Origin: Salinivirga cyanobacteriivorans
GTDB taxonomy: Bacteria; Bacteroidota; Bacteroidia; Bacteroidales; Salinivirgaceae
Assembly (NCBI RefSeq): GCF_001443605.1
Contig: NZ_CP013118.1
Location: 1,809,501 to 1,873,500, forward strand
DNA length: 64,000 nt
Reading direction: 5' to 3'
Positions within the stretch are counted from its first letter, which is position 1. The number at the start of each line of letters is the position of its first letter. The translations under genes and the position numbers were made by a program. This document shows positions 10,108-19,008 of the stretch, piece by piece. The notes under the pieces are model-generated. The model was not told the DNA's origin. It saw nothing but the letters and a program-made list of their open reading frames with translations, and made no database searches.

Positions 10108-11448
10108 ATGGCACAAAAAAACAGTATCATATCGGCAATTGACATCGGGACTACCAAGATAGTAGCAATTATTGGCAGAAAAACCGATAGTGGAAAATTT
10201 GAAATTCTCGGCGTAGGTCGACATGACTCAAAAGGTGTACGAAGAGGAGAAGTATTGAATATAGAAGAGACCGTACGCAGCATTCAGGCGGCTGTTGATG
10301 AAGCAGAATCGAATGCCGGTCTTAAAATAAAAGAAGTTTATGTAGGTATTGCAGGTGCACATATACGTTCACAACGCACCAGCGGTTACATCCAGTTGGG
10401 ATCTGACGAAGAAGAAATTACAGAAGCCCACACCAACGAGCTTATGGACCAAATGTATAACACAGCCGTAAATATGGGTGAAGAAATTATACATGTACTT
10501 CCACAAGGTTATACCGTAGATGACGCAGTTGGTGTAGAAAACCCCATTGGAGTCGCCGGCAAACGTCTGGAAGGCAATTTCCACGTAGTAATTGGGAAAA
10601 TCAGTGCAGCCAATAATATAAAAAAATGTGTGACCAGGGTTGGATTAAAAGTCAAAAAACTTGTTATGGAGCCATTGGCTTCCTCAAGAGCAGTTTTAAG
10701 TAATGATGAACTCGAAGCTGGCGTAGCCATGATTGATATTGGCGGAGGTACAACTGACCTGGCCGTTTACCGCGATAATTGCATTGTACATACTGCTGTA
10801 ATTCCACTTGGCGGCTATTCCGTTACAAGCGACATTAAAGAAGGGTGTAAAATTGTATTGCGCTACGCAGAAAAACTCAAAAAAGAGTTTGGAAGAGCCC
10901 TGGTGAACAGCAGCGACAAAAATAAGGTGGTTAAAATTCCGGGAATAAATGGTATGCCGCACAAGGAGATCTCTTTTGTGCATTTGGCAGGCATCATTCA
11001 GGCAAGAATGGAAGAAATAATAGAACAGGTGATATATCATCTAGACTCCAACAACCTACGGGGCAGCCTGGGTGCAGGAATCGTTGTGACAGGCGGTGGG
11101 TCTATGCTTAAAACCCTCCCTCAGCTTATGTCGTACAAAACAGGGCAAATGGCCAGGGTTGGCAAACCAAGAGTTGCAGCCACCGGTGATTCAAGTGAAA
11201 TAGTGCACGACCCAGCTCTTGCAACGGCAATTGGTCTTATTATGGAAGGACATGACGATTTGAACGGAAAAAACAAGAACAAAGAATCGAATAACCTGTT
11301 TGATTTTGAAACCCCTGTCGCTGAAGAAAAAACAGAAGAAACTGAAAACAAACAAGAGACCACACAGCAAAAAAATGGTAAGAATATAAAAAATAAAGTC
11401 AAAACGCTATTTGGCGATCTTTTTGATTTAGACGACACACAAATGTAG
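10108..11448 (+). CDS. ftsA: Cell division protein FtsA (actin-like FtsZ anchor)
   Basis: The actin-like ATPase that ties FtsZ filaments to the membrane. The 446 residues show the phosphate 1 loop AIDIGTTKIVA (near 11-21), phosphate 2 DIGGGTTDLAVY, the adenosine motif VVTGGGSMLK and the FtsA-specific 1C (SHS2) region in between (EVYVGIAGAHI). The last residues, after an acidic and Gln-rich linker, form KVKTLFGDLF, which suits an amphipathic membrane-targeting helix. FtsZ starts 19 bases downstream. Identity is secure. Confidence 0.96.
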   Translation: MAQKNSIISAIDIGTTKIVAIIGRKTDSGKFEILGVGRHDSKGVRRGEVLNIEETVRSIQAAVDEAESNAGLKIKEVYVGIAGAHIRSQRTSGYIQLGSDEEEITEAHTNELMDQMYNTAVNMGEEIIHVLPQGYTVDDAVGVENPIGVAGKRLEGNFHVVIGKISAANNIKKCVTRVGLKVKKLVMEPLASSRAVLSNDELEAGVAMIDIGGGTTDLAVYRDNCIVHTAVIPLGGYSVTSDIKEGCKIVLRYAEKLKKEFGRALVNSSDKNKVVKIPGINGMPHKEISFVHLAGIIQARMEEIIEQVIYHLDSNNLRGSLGAGIVVTGGGSMLKTLPQLMSYKTGQMARVGKPRVAATGDSSEIVHDPALATAIGLIMEGHDDLNGKNKNKESNNLFDFETPVAEEKTEETENKQETTQQKNGKNIKNKVKTLFGDLFDLDDTQM

Positions 11449-11467
11449 AACCTGAAACAGCTGGTTT

Positions 11468-12880
11468 ATGAACGATGATAATTTGATGCAGTTTGATTTA
11501 CCACAAAACCGATCATCCATTATAAAGGTAATTGGTGTTGGAGGAGGTGGAGGCAATGCCGTGAACTACATGTATGAGCAAGGAATTAACGAAGTAGATT
11601 TTGTGGTTTGTAATACCGATGCCCAGGATTTAGCCAAAAGCCCCATACCTGTAAAAGTACAATTGGGAGAATCGCTTACAGGCGGAAGGGGGGCCGGAAG
11701 CAAACCCGACAAAGGTCGCCAGGCTGCTATTGAGAGTTTGGAACAACTCAGCGAAATACTGGAATCCAATACAAAAATGGTTTTTATTACTGCCGGAATG
11801 GGTGGAGGAACAGGCACAGGAGCTGCTCCAGTAATAGCTGAAGAGGCCCAGAAAAAGGGCATTCTTACCATTGGAATTGTAACCATACCATTTCTCTTTG
11901 AAGGGAAACGACGCATCAATCAGGCTGTTGAAGGAATTGAGCGCATGAAAGAACATGTAGACTCATTACTCGTAATTAATAACGAAAAGTTGCGCGAGAT
12001 CTACGGTGACTCATCAGCACTAAAAGCTTTTAGCCATGCAGATGATATTCTCTCTACGGCAGCAAAAGGTATTGCAGAAATTATAACTGTTGAGGGCGTG
12101 GTAAATGTGGATTTTGAGGATGTATTTACAGTAATGCATAAAAGTGGTGTAGCACTTATGGGTAGAGCATCAGCCGAAGGAGAAGATCGCGCGGTTAAGG
12201 CTATTCAAAAAGCACTCACCTCCCCCCTGCTCAACAACAATGACATACACGGCTCGAAAAATATGTTACTGCATATTACTTCAGGTGCCGAAGAAGTAAC
12301 AATGGACGAAATAGGGCAAATTACCGATTATGCGCAGGATGAAGCCGGCCAAAATGCAGATGTGATTTGGGGGCTTAGCGCAGACCCGCAACTCGGCGAC
12401 AAAGTAGCAGTAACGGTGATTGCAACAGGTTTCGACACCGATGTAATACCGGAAATTTATGCTAAAAGAGCCGACCGCATCGAAAAGGTTACATTAAAAC
12501 CCGACCCCGGCGAAGAAACCTATGACAATGCCCAGGATGAACAAACTTCTGCATCAGATCAAAAAGAAGAGCATCTGCTTGAAATTGAGGACGCACCAGA
12601 AAGAGAAGAAGATGAAATTGCTTTTGTCCCGGAAAATAGCGGTAATGAAAAACAACAAGACCCAGATGGCAGAGAACGAAAAAAAGCAAACACACTATGG
12701 GATACCAAAAAGCTTGAAGAACTTGAAGCTGTCCCTGCCTATATCCGCCGCAAAACAAAGCTATCCGGAAACAAAACCACCGATGATAGCGAGGAGGTAT
12801 CAAGATACACATTAAGCGACGATGAAGATGGTCCTGACATTAATACGGACAATTCATATTTAAACAATAATGTGGATTAA
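11468..12880 (+). CDS. ftsZ: Cell division GTPase FtsZ
   Basis: The tubulin-like GTPase that forms the Z ring. The GTP-binding glycines lie in VIGVGGGGGNAVN near the start; the tubulin signature is GMGGGTGTGAAP at about 105-116, and NxDFxD (VNVDFEDV) contributes to catalysis. The core ends at about residue 325. A long acidic linker follows, then a conserved stretch VPAYIRRKTKL that probably acts as the FtsA-binding peptide, although it is followed by a further 30 acidic residues. At 470 residues it is longer than E. coli FtsZ because of this tail. Confidence 0.97.
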   Translation: MNDDNLMQFDLPQNRSSIIKVIGVGGGGGNAVNYMYEQGINEVDFVVCNTDAQDLAKSPIPVKVQLGESLTGGRGAGSKPDKGRQAAIESLEQLSEILESNTKMVFITAGMGGGTGTGAAPVIAEEAQKKGILTIGIVTIPFLFEGKRRINQAVEGIERMKEHVDSLLVINNEKLREIYGDSSALKAFSHADDILSTAAKGIAEIITVEGVVNVDFEDVFTVMHKSGVALMGRASAEGEDRAVKAIQKALTSPLLNNNDIHGSKNMLLHITSGAEEVTMDEIGQITDYAQDEAGQNADVIWGLSADPQLGDKVAVTVIATGFDTDVIPEIYAKRADRIEKVTLKPDPGEETYDNAQDEQTSASDQKEEHLLEIEDAPEREEDEIAFVPENSGNEKQQDPDGRERKKANTLWDTKKLEELEAVPAYIRRKTKLSGNKTTDDSEEVSRYTLSDDEDGPDINTDNSYLNNNVD

Positions 12881-12934
12881 GGGAAAACAATTTATAGTTT
12901 TGAATATTAATTTCAAATCATAAAAACCAAAACA

Positions 12935-13384
12935 ATGAGTCTCGAAAAAGATATAACCCAGAAAATGAAAGAGGCCATGAAGGCCAAAGATAAACCAAAG
13001 CTTGAAGCCATTAGAGCCATCAAAAATGCCATTCTGCAAGAAAAAACAAAGGCTGGCGGAGGTGATGAGATTGACCAAGCCACTGAAATGAAAATGCTGC
13101 AGAAACTGGTTAAGCAGCGCGAAGATTCAGCTGAGATATACAAAAAAGAAGACCGGAATGAACTGGCTGAAAAAGAACTTTTTGAGGCCAATATCATTAA
13201 AGAGTTTCTACCTGAGCAACTTTCTGAAGATGAAATCAGAGCAGAAATTGAAAAAATTATTACTGAAACCGGCGCCTCATCAATGAAAGACATGGGTAAA
13301 GTAATGGGCATGGCCAACAAGCAAATGGCCGGCCGGGCTGATGGAAAATTAATATCTGAAATTGTAAAAGCTAAATTGCAATAA
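12935..13384 (+). CDS. GatB/YqeY domain protein
   Basis: A 149-residue protein of the YqeY family, which is related to the tRNA-binding tail of the GatB subunit of tRNA amidotransferase. The whole chain is the domain: a helical N-terminal half (LEKDITQKMKEAMKAKD, LEAIRAIKNAI) and a C-terminal three-helix bundle (EIEKIITETGASSMKDMGK, ADGKLISEIVKAKL). Its role is not established beyond a probable link to tRNA or amide transfer. It sits 54 bases after ftsZ, a common arrangement in Bacteroidota, and ends just before a strong terminator, so it is probably the last gene of the division transcript. Confidence 0.9.
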   Translation: MSLEKDITQKMKEAMKAKDKPKLEAIRAIKNAILQEKTKAGGGDEIDQATEMKMLQKLVKQREDSAEIYKKEDRNELAEKELFEANIIKEFLPEQLSEDEIRAEIEKIITETGASSMKDMGKVMGMANKQMAGRADGKLISEIVKAKLQ

Positions 13385-13401
13385 CTTTCTTTAGATTTAG
13401 A

Positions 13402-13436
13402 AAAGCGCCGGATGCAACCATTCGGCGCTTTTTTTG
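13402..13436 (+). terminator. Rho-independent terminator of the dcw cluster
   Basis: A perfect 9-base stem (13402-13410 with 13423-13431) around a 12-base loop, followed on the plus strand by a run of T. It lies 18 bases after the yqeY stop and marks the end of the cell-division transcript. Confidence 0.92.
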
Positions 13437-13498
13437 TTTAATGGTAGGATTTGTTTCCCGATGTCAGGTTCAACGAATAGCGTATTTTAAAAATTAAA

Positions 13499-13530
13499 TT
13501 TGACACACAATGTTATTTTGTCTAATTTAG
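13499..13530 (+). promoter_or_regulatory. Putative Bacteroidota-type promoter for the hydrolase-fold gene
   Basis: TTTG at 13499-13502 and TAATTTAG at 13523-13530 (one mismatch to the TAnnTTTG -7 box), separated by 20 bases, the spacing expected for the Bacteroidota primary sigma factor. It lies between the dcw terminator and the next gene, where a promoter is needed. Inference from sequence only. Confidence 0.35.
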
Positions 13531-13570
13531 TTGAGGGGAGATTACTGGGTATTAATTTAAATATACCGCA

Positions 13571-14434
13571 ATGTCAAAAAATCCGGGGCAACCAACCATT
13601 ACCAAAAGCCCGCAAGAGAAGGAAATTAAAATTAACAACCTCACCATCACGTACAAGGACAATGGTGTAAAGGGCGACCCTATTGTGTTTCTGCACAGTA
13701 GTTCACTTTCATCAGACACCTTTGAAAATCAGTTTTCAGCGAAAGAATTTCAAAATCACAGGCTTTTAGCTCCCGATTTACCAGGGCACGGCAAGAGTAA
13801 ACCACCTTCAGATCCGGACTTATTCTATACCATTGAGGGCCTCACACAAACCATGGTTAACTGGCTTGATGAACTGAAAATCACAAATACAATTATGGTA
13901 GGGCATGGCCTCGGAGGACATCTTTTACTCAGCGCATGGCCACAAATACAGGACCGATGTAAGGCCCTGGTTATTTTCGGCACCCCACCTTTCAGTAAAC
14001 CCTCTTTTTTAGAACACAGCCATTATGACCACCCCGCCTATTCATTAACGTATCAGGCTAAACTCAATAATGAACAGTTAAATCAGTTAGCCAGTATTTT
14101 CGTTAAAAAAGGGAGCTTAAAACCCAGGGTCATACTTGAAAGTATTAAAAAATCAGACCCGGCCATGCGACCAATTCTCGGAGCTTCGGTTTCGGAACCG
14201 GCCAACCTGAGCGATGAAGCAGAGAACCTGAAGCACCTTACACAGCCCATAGCTATTCTACTGGGGCGCTACGATCAAATGGTCAAAAGAACATATTTTG
14301 ATCGCTTTGAAATTCCGACCCTTTGGAGAAAAAAGGTGCAGCTTATAGACAATGCCGGTCACTGCCCGCAAATTGAAAACCCAACTCAATTCAATCAATT
14401 TTTACAACAATTTTTGATTGACCAGCTTATTTAA
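13571..14434 (+). CDS. Alpha/beta-hydrolase-fold protein with glycine at the nucleophile position
   Basis: The 287 residues match the alpha/beta hydrolase fold: the first core strand and oxyanion-type loop (VFLHSSSLSS), the LAPDLPGHGKS turn, a lid-like helical region at about 145-220, then the acid strand (LLGRYDQMV, Asp235) and the histidine loop (DNAGHCPQ, His264). The nucleophile elbow normally reads GHSxG; here codons 111-115 read GHGLG, so the serine is replaced by glycine. Either it is a pseudo-enzyme, or it uses another chemistry. Substrate is unknown. It has its own candidate promoter and stands alone between the dcw terminator and an SDR gene. Confidence 0.85.
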   Translation: MSKNPGQPTITKSPQEKEIKINNLTITYKDNGVKGDPIVFLHSSSLSSDTFENQFSAKEFQNHRLLAPDLPGHGKSKPPSDPDLFYTIEGLTQTMVNWLDELKITNTIMVGHGLGGHLLLSAWPQIQDRCKALVIFGTPPFSKPSFLEHSHYDHPAYSLTYQAKLNNEQLNQLASIFVKKGSLKPRVILESIKKSDPAMRPILGASVSEPANLSDEAENLKHLTQPIAILLGRYDQMVKRTYFDRFEIPTLWRKKVQLIDNAGHCPQIENPTQFNQFLQQFLIDQLI

Positions 14435-14539
14435 TTTTTTATTAAAGCTAATTTCCTATGATCGCCATTGGAGTATTTTTAATCGACTCCCGGGGTTATA
14501 GCTCACTATTTTTTCCTATATTCAAAATAAAAAGTATCC

Positions 14540-15292
14540 ATGAATCATCATTTACATAATAAAAACATCATAATTACCGGGGCAAGCCGGGGAATAGGAC
14601 TTGCAACAGCTCAATTATTTGCTAAAAAAGGCGCTCGGGTTATTATGGTAGCACGCAACCAGGAAAACCTGGATAAAGCTGCTCTCGAGACAAAGGGCGA
14701 AACCTTTACTTATTCGGCAGATATGGCAAAAGTGGAGGACATCAAAAAGCTGGCTGCTTTTGTTAGCGAAAAATTCGGGCACCTTGATGTACTGGTAAAC
14801 AATGCCGGCACCAACATTCGCAAACCTGTAAAAGATATCTCTGATGGCGAATTTGAGCAAATTATGAACACCAACCTCCGCTCGGCATATGAGCTTACCA
14901 GAATGCTGTATCCGACACTAAAAAAGGCCAAACAGGGCAATGTCATTTTCATGAGCTCTGTAGCAGGCCTCACCCACTTGCGCACAGGCGCCCTTTATGC
15001 CATGAGCAAAGCCGCAATGAACCAGCTCACAAAAAATCTCGCTGTCGAATGGGCCACAGATGGTATTCGCGTAAATGGTATTGCACCATGGTACATTGCC
15101 ACTCGGCTGGCGAAACAAGTACTGCAGAATGAACAATACAAAACAGAAGTACTGAACAGAACGCCAATGAAACGTATCGGCGAACCACATGAAGTAGCAT
15201 CTGTTGTAGAATTTTTGAGCTCCCCGGGTGCCGGATACATTACCGGTCAAACCATTGCTGTAGATGGTGGGTTTTCAATTTACGGGTTTTGA
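14540..15292 (+). CDS. Short-chain dehydrogenase/reductase (tropinone-reductase-like)
   Basis: A classical SDR oxidoreductase of 250 residues. The cofactor loop TGASRGIG lies at 13-20, NNAG at 87-90, and the catalytic set is Ser140, Tyr153 and Lys157 (YAMSK). The C-terminal pattern ([15 protein letters not shown], then [13 protein letters not shown]) resembles the tropinone-reductase-like group. The arginine near residue 40 (VARN) suggests NADP(H). The substrate cannot be told from sequence. It may share transcription with the preceding hydrolase-fold gene (105-base gap) and converges on the methyltransferase downstream. Confidence 0.9.
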   Translation: MNHHLHNKNIIITGASRGIGLATAQLFAKKGARVIMVARNQENLDKAALETKGETFTYSADMAKVEDIKKLAAFVSEKFGHLDVLVNNAGTNIRKPVKDISDGEFEQIMNTNLRSAYELTRMLYPTLKKAKQGNVIFMSSVAGLTHLRTGALYAMSKAAMNQLTKNLAVEWATDGIRVNGIAPWYIATRLAKQVLQNEQYKTEVLNRTPMKRIGEPHEVASVVEFLSSPGAGYITGQTIAVDGGFSIYGF

Positions 15293-15307
15293 AACCATTT
15301 CAAAACC
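15285..15307. terminator. Symmetrical hairpin between convergent genes
   Basis: A perfect 10-base stem (15285-15294 with 15298-15307) with a 3-base loop overlaps the SDR stop codon and lies just beyond the end of the convergent methyltransferase gene. There is no T run on either side, so it may act only as a weak or bidirectional terminator, or protect mRNA ends. Confidence 0.4.
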
Positions 15308-15328
15308 ACACCCCGACAAAAAGAGCAC

Positions 15329-16060
15329 CTACGCTTTTTTCGCGTGCAGGACCAATGGCATTTGTGAATTAGAAAATGCAGCTTTATTGTATGAGCTATA
15401 CATTTCCACATATTTAAAACCTGCCTTGTGTAGCAATTCACGTAATTCTTCAGGCCTTAAAGCAAAAAGCGGAGTTGTGTTTTGGATTTTCTGACCCGAT
15501 TGTTTTACGGTCAGTTCAGTATCGAAATCTACTAAGCGGCTATTTTTGCGGAAAGCATACTTTCGCCTGAAACGCACATAATCGTTTTCAATTAACGGCA
15601 ATTCATCTATCTCTTCATCAAGAATATAGTTGTAGTTCAATATTTGAATGGCAAGACCGGCATTGCTGTTCAATAAATTGTAAGCCTGGGTCAAAAAACT
15701 CAATATATCACCAATTGATTGTAAATGCACCAAAGTATTTCCGTAGCAAATAATTAAATCGTATTGGTTTGTCCCAAACTGTTTCTCCATTTTTAGCATA
15801 TCGCCCACGAAAAAAGAATTGGAGCGGCTCCGCGATTTAGCCTTAGCCTGTTCAATCATTTCCCCATCAAGGTCGAACGCATCAATGTGCCTGCATGAAG
15901 CCTCCAATGCAATAGCCATGTTACCAGTTGCACAACCAGCGTCCAGAACTACAGAATTAGCAGTTACAAGCTCTCTTGTGAAATTCAGCGCAGGTTGCTG
16001 AAGCGGAAAAATGTGATCGTAAAATGGTGCTATAGAATGGTAAAATTTACTTTTAGTCAT
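15329..16060 (-). CDS. Class I SAM-dependent methyltransferase
   Basis: A 243-residue cytoplasmic methyltransferase. Motif I, VLDAGCATG, is at residues 38-46; the acidic residue ending the next strand (DAFDLDGEM), the QYDLIICYGNTLVHL segment and a C-terminal strand region complete the class I fold. The N-terminus (FYHSIAPFYDHIFP) is typical of small-molecule methyltransferases of the type 11/25 group. The substrate is unknown and the neighbours give no hint. It stands alone on the minus strand, 36 bases from the convergent SDR gene. Confidence 0.87.
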   Translation of the reverse strand: MTKSKFYHSIAPFYDHIFPLQQPALNFTRELVTANSVVLDAGCATGNMAIALEASCRHIDAFDLDGEMIEQAKAKSRSRSNSFFVGDMLKMEKQFGTNQYDLIICYGNTLVHLQSIGDILSFLTQAYNLLNSNAGLAIQILNYNYILDEEIDELPLIENDYVRFRRKYAFRKNSRLVDFDTELTVKQSGQKIQNTTPLFALRPEELRELLHKAGFKYVEMYSSYNKAAFSNSQMPLVLHAKKA

Positions 16061-16156
16061 ATCACATACTTTACCAATCTAATGAACTGAAATGGTATTT
16101 TGTTTTAAACTGATTCAGGAATAAAAACTTTAAAAAGATTTTCGGTAATCAGCTAC

Positions 16157-18055
16157 TTAATATGCCCTTTCATTCTTTCCTTCGATAAAATTTATAAACG
16201 ACTGATTTACAACCTTATTACCACCCGATGTTGGGTAATTACCTGTAAAATACCAATCGCCTTTATCATTAGGTATTGCTTTATGCAGGTTTTCGATAGA
16301 TTGATAAACAACTTTTACCTCAGCATTTATTCCACCATGCATCAATTCGGCAATTTTATCTGATATCTCCTGGGCTTTAAACGGTGCATAAATCTCCTTC
16401 ACATGATTTTTTACCTGCTCTTTAGGTAAATGCTCCTGCTCCTTACACTTTTTATACACTTCGTTAATAATAAAATATTGCCCCCGATCTTTCAACAACC
16501 CTATTGCCGCATTAAAGGCAATAAAATCAGACAGTTTGGCCATATCAATACCATAGCAATCGGGATAACGGATTTGTGGAGAAGATGATACCACAACAAT
16601 ACGCTTCGGATTCAAGCGGTCTAAAATGCGCAAAATACTGCGGCGCAATGTGGTTCCACGCACAATAGAATCATCTATAACCACCAGGTTATCTTTATTT
16701 GCTTCGACTGTTCCATAAGTGATGTCGTAAACATGCTCTACCAAATCATCGCGCGACTCATCACCTGTGATGAATGTTCTGAGCTTAACATCCTTGATGG
16801 CAATTTTCTCTACACGTGGTCTTGCATTGATAATTTTATGCAGTTCGGCTCTTGTATGATTTGCATTTTCGTTTCCTAGCTCATCCATCTTTTGCTGCAG
16901 CATGTGGGTTTCAATACCTTTCATCATGCCATAAAATGCAGTTTCAGATGTATTGGGAATAAATGAAAAAACCGAATGATCGAGTTCTCCGTTCACAGCG
17001 TCGATAATTTGAGGAACGATGAGTTCACCAAGTTTTTTTCGTTCATTGTATATTTCACGGTCGCTTCCACGAGAAAAATATATTCGCTCAAAAGAGCATG
17101 ATAAAACAGCTCCCGGCTCTTTAATCATCTCCTCGCTCCAGGTACCATTTTTCTTTACAATTACGGCATGGCCCGGCTTCACAGGTTTAATTTTCTCCTC
17201 CGGAAGCTTCATCACCGTTTGTATAACAGCCCTTTCGGATGCACCTACCACAATCTCATCATCGGCATAATACCAGGCAGGACGTATGCCATTAATATCA
17301 CGCATAATAAAAGCATCGCCATGACCAATAATTCCTGAAATAACATAACCGCCATCCCATTCGGCACTGGCATTAGCCAGAATCTTTTTAAGATCCAGAT
17401 CACGCGCTATAGCAGCACTTATTTCTTTATGCGTAAGGCCCTGTTTTTTGAGTGTATCAAACAGCAGCTGGTTCTCTTCATCCAATTGATGACCAATTTG
17501 TTCCAGAATCGTAACCGTGTCGCTGTAACCTTTGGGATGTTGCCCAAGGTCTACCAAGGACTGAAACATTTCACCAACATTGGTCAGATTAAAATTACCT
17601 GCTACCGCAAGATTTTTGCTTTTCCAGTTATTTTCGCGCATGACAGGGTGCACATTGTCAATATCGTTTTTCCCAAATGTACCATAACGTAAGTGCCCCA
17701 GATAAATCTCGCCTGCAAAAGGCATATTACTTTTCGCCCATTGTGCATCTTTGAGTAATTCAGGATTTTCATGCCGGACTGCATTAATGGGTTTACGCAC
17801 CTCATCAAATACATCAACAATCGGATGGGAGGAGTTTGAGCGTGTACGGTCAATATAACGTGTACCCGGCAATGTATCAAGTTTCACGGAGGCCATACCT
17901 GCGCCGTCCTGACCGCGATTACGTTGTTTCTCCATCATCAAATACATACGATTGATGCCATACATCCAGTTACCGTATTTCGATTGAAAATACTCCAGTG
18001 GTTTTAATAGCCTAATAAAGGCAAAACCACACTCATGCTTAATTAACTCACTCAT
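16157..18055 (-). CDS. Amidophosphoribosyltransferase-like protein (long PurF variant)
   Basis: Class II glutamine amidotransferase joined to a phosphoribosyltransferase, as in PurF, which makes phosphoribosylamine from PRPP and glutamine. The N-terminal Cys9 (after MSELIKHE) would be exposed by propeptide removal; NRGQDGAG (46-53), HLRYGT (121-126), GNFNLTN (153-159) and RDINGIRP (252-259) are glutaminase-domain landmarks. The PRPP motif VVIDDSIVRGTT is at 458-469. At 632 residues it is about 130 longer than ordinary PurF, with extra sequence in the glutaminase domain and C-terminus. It overlaps the transketolase gene upstream by 4 bases. It could be a second PurF-like enzyme rather than the main one. 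Confidence 0.87.
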   Translation of the reverse strand: MSELIKHECGFAFIRLLKPLEYFQSKYGNWMYGINRMYLMMEKQRNRGQDGAGMASVKLDTLPGTRYIDRTRSNSSHPIVDVFDEVRKPINAVRHENPELLKDAQWAKSNMPFAGEIYLGHLRYGTFGKNDIDNVHPVMRENNWKSKNLAVAGNFNLTNVGEMFQSLVDLGQHPKGYSDTVTILEQIGHQLDEENQLLFDTLKKQGLTHKEISAAIARDLDLKKILANASAEWDGGYVISGIIGHGDAFIMRDINGIRPAWYYADDEIVVGASERAVIQTVMKLPEEKIKPVKPGHAVIVKKNGTWSEEMIKEPGAVLSCSFERIYFSRGSDREIYNERKKLGELIVPQIIDAVNGELDHSVFSFIPNTSETAFYGMMKGIETHMLQQKMDELGNENANHTRAELHKIINARPRVEKIAIKDVKLRTFITGDESRDDLVEHVYDITYGTVEANKDNLVVIDDSIVRGTTLRRSILRILDRLNPKRIVVVSSSPQIRYPDCYGIDMAKLSDFIAFNAAIGLLKDRGQYFIINEVYKKCKEQEHLPKEQVKNHVKEIYAPFKAQEISDKIAELMHGGINAEVKVVYQSIENLHKAIPNDKGDWYFTGNYPTSGGNKVVNQSFINFIEGKNERAY

Positions 18056-19008
18056 TTCTTAGCTTTATTTATCAGCACTTCATGGGCTGCTGTAACAATA
18101 TCTTTTGACTTCAATTTATATTTTTTCATAAGCTCATCTGGTTGCCCCGATTCGCCAAATGTATCGTTGACACCAATAAATTTCATAGGACACGGAGCAT
18201 ATTCAGACAGTACCTCGGCTACGGCACTACCCATCCCCCCCATTATCTGGTGCTCTTCTGCAGTCACTATGGCACCGGTTTCTGCAGAGGCTTTAATTAA
18301 AGTTTCTTTATCAATTGGTTTAATTGTATGAAGATTAATTACCCTTGCAGAAACGCCCCCGCTTTCCAGTTCTTTCGCGGCTTCAAGAGCTTCCCACACG
18401 AGATGTCCGGTAGCCACAATGGTTAAATCCTCGCCTGTTTTGAGCAGTTGAGCTTTACCTATTTCAAATTTAATATCATCAGGTATAAAATCGGGAACAG
18501 CCTCACGCCCAAATCGCAGGTAAACAGGACCGGTCTGCTCAGTCAAAGCAGCTTTAATTGCCTGATTGGCCTGTGTGGCATCACAGGGCGACAAAACAGT
18601 CATGTTAGGCAAAGAACGCATTATGGCTATATCTTCGAGCGCCTGATGCGTGGCACCATCCGGACCAACCGAAATTCCGGCATGTGCACCACCAATTATC
18701 ACATGAAGATTATTATAGCACACTGATATACGCACCTGATCGGTATTGCGCATAGCAGAAAAAACTCCATAGGTGGCCATTACAGGTATTTTGCCCTCAA
18801 GCGCAAGGCCCACAGCCACTCCTGTAATATTTTGTTCGGCGATACCCAGCGAATAAAAACGATCAGGGTGAGCCTCTGCGAAAAAATTCATATTCACCGA
18901 ACCGGTGATATCTGCACCTAACCCGATAATCTCCGGCATTTGGTCTGCTGCTTCTTTCAAACCCTTGCCAAAACCTACCCGCGTTGGAATGTAATCACGA
19001 ATTTTCAT
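18052..19008 (-). CDS. Transketolase, C-terminal subunit
   Basis: The 318 residues hold the pyrimidine-binding half of a thiamine-diphosphate transketolase (FYSLGIAEQNITGVAVGLAL carries the catalytic glutamate) and the C-terminal domain (VIATGHLVWEALEAA, VINLHTIKPID). It moves two-carbon units in the non-oxidative pentose phosphate pathway when paired with the N-terminal subunit encoded directly upstream. Splitting transketolase into two polypeptides is well known in bacteria and archaea. The gene overlaps the N-terminal subunit by 14 bases and the PurF-like gene by 4, so the three form one operon. Confidence 0.92.
   Translation of the reverse strand: MKIRDYIPTRVGFGKGLKEAADQMPEIIGLGADITGSVNMNFFAEAHPDRFYSLGIAEQNITGVAVGLALEGKIPVMATYGVFSAMRNTDQVRISVCYNNLHVIIGGAHAGISVGPDGATHQALEDIAIMRSLPNMTVLSPCDATQANQAIKAALTEQTGPVYLRFGREAVPDFIPDDIKFEIGKAQLLKTGEDLTIVATGHLVWEALEAAKELESGGVSARVINLHTIKPIDKETLIKASAETGAIVTAEEHQIMGGMGSAVAEVLSEYAPCPMKFIGVNDTFGESGQPDELMKKYKLKSKDIVTAAHEVLINKAKK

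Noticed and set aside
10369..11438. Long antisense frames over ftsA, and similar ones over ftsZ, metH and priA
   Set aside because: They are shadows of strongly conserved genes; none has a family motif or a separate start signal.
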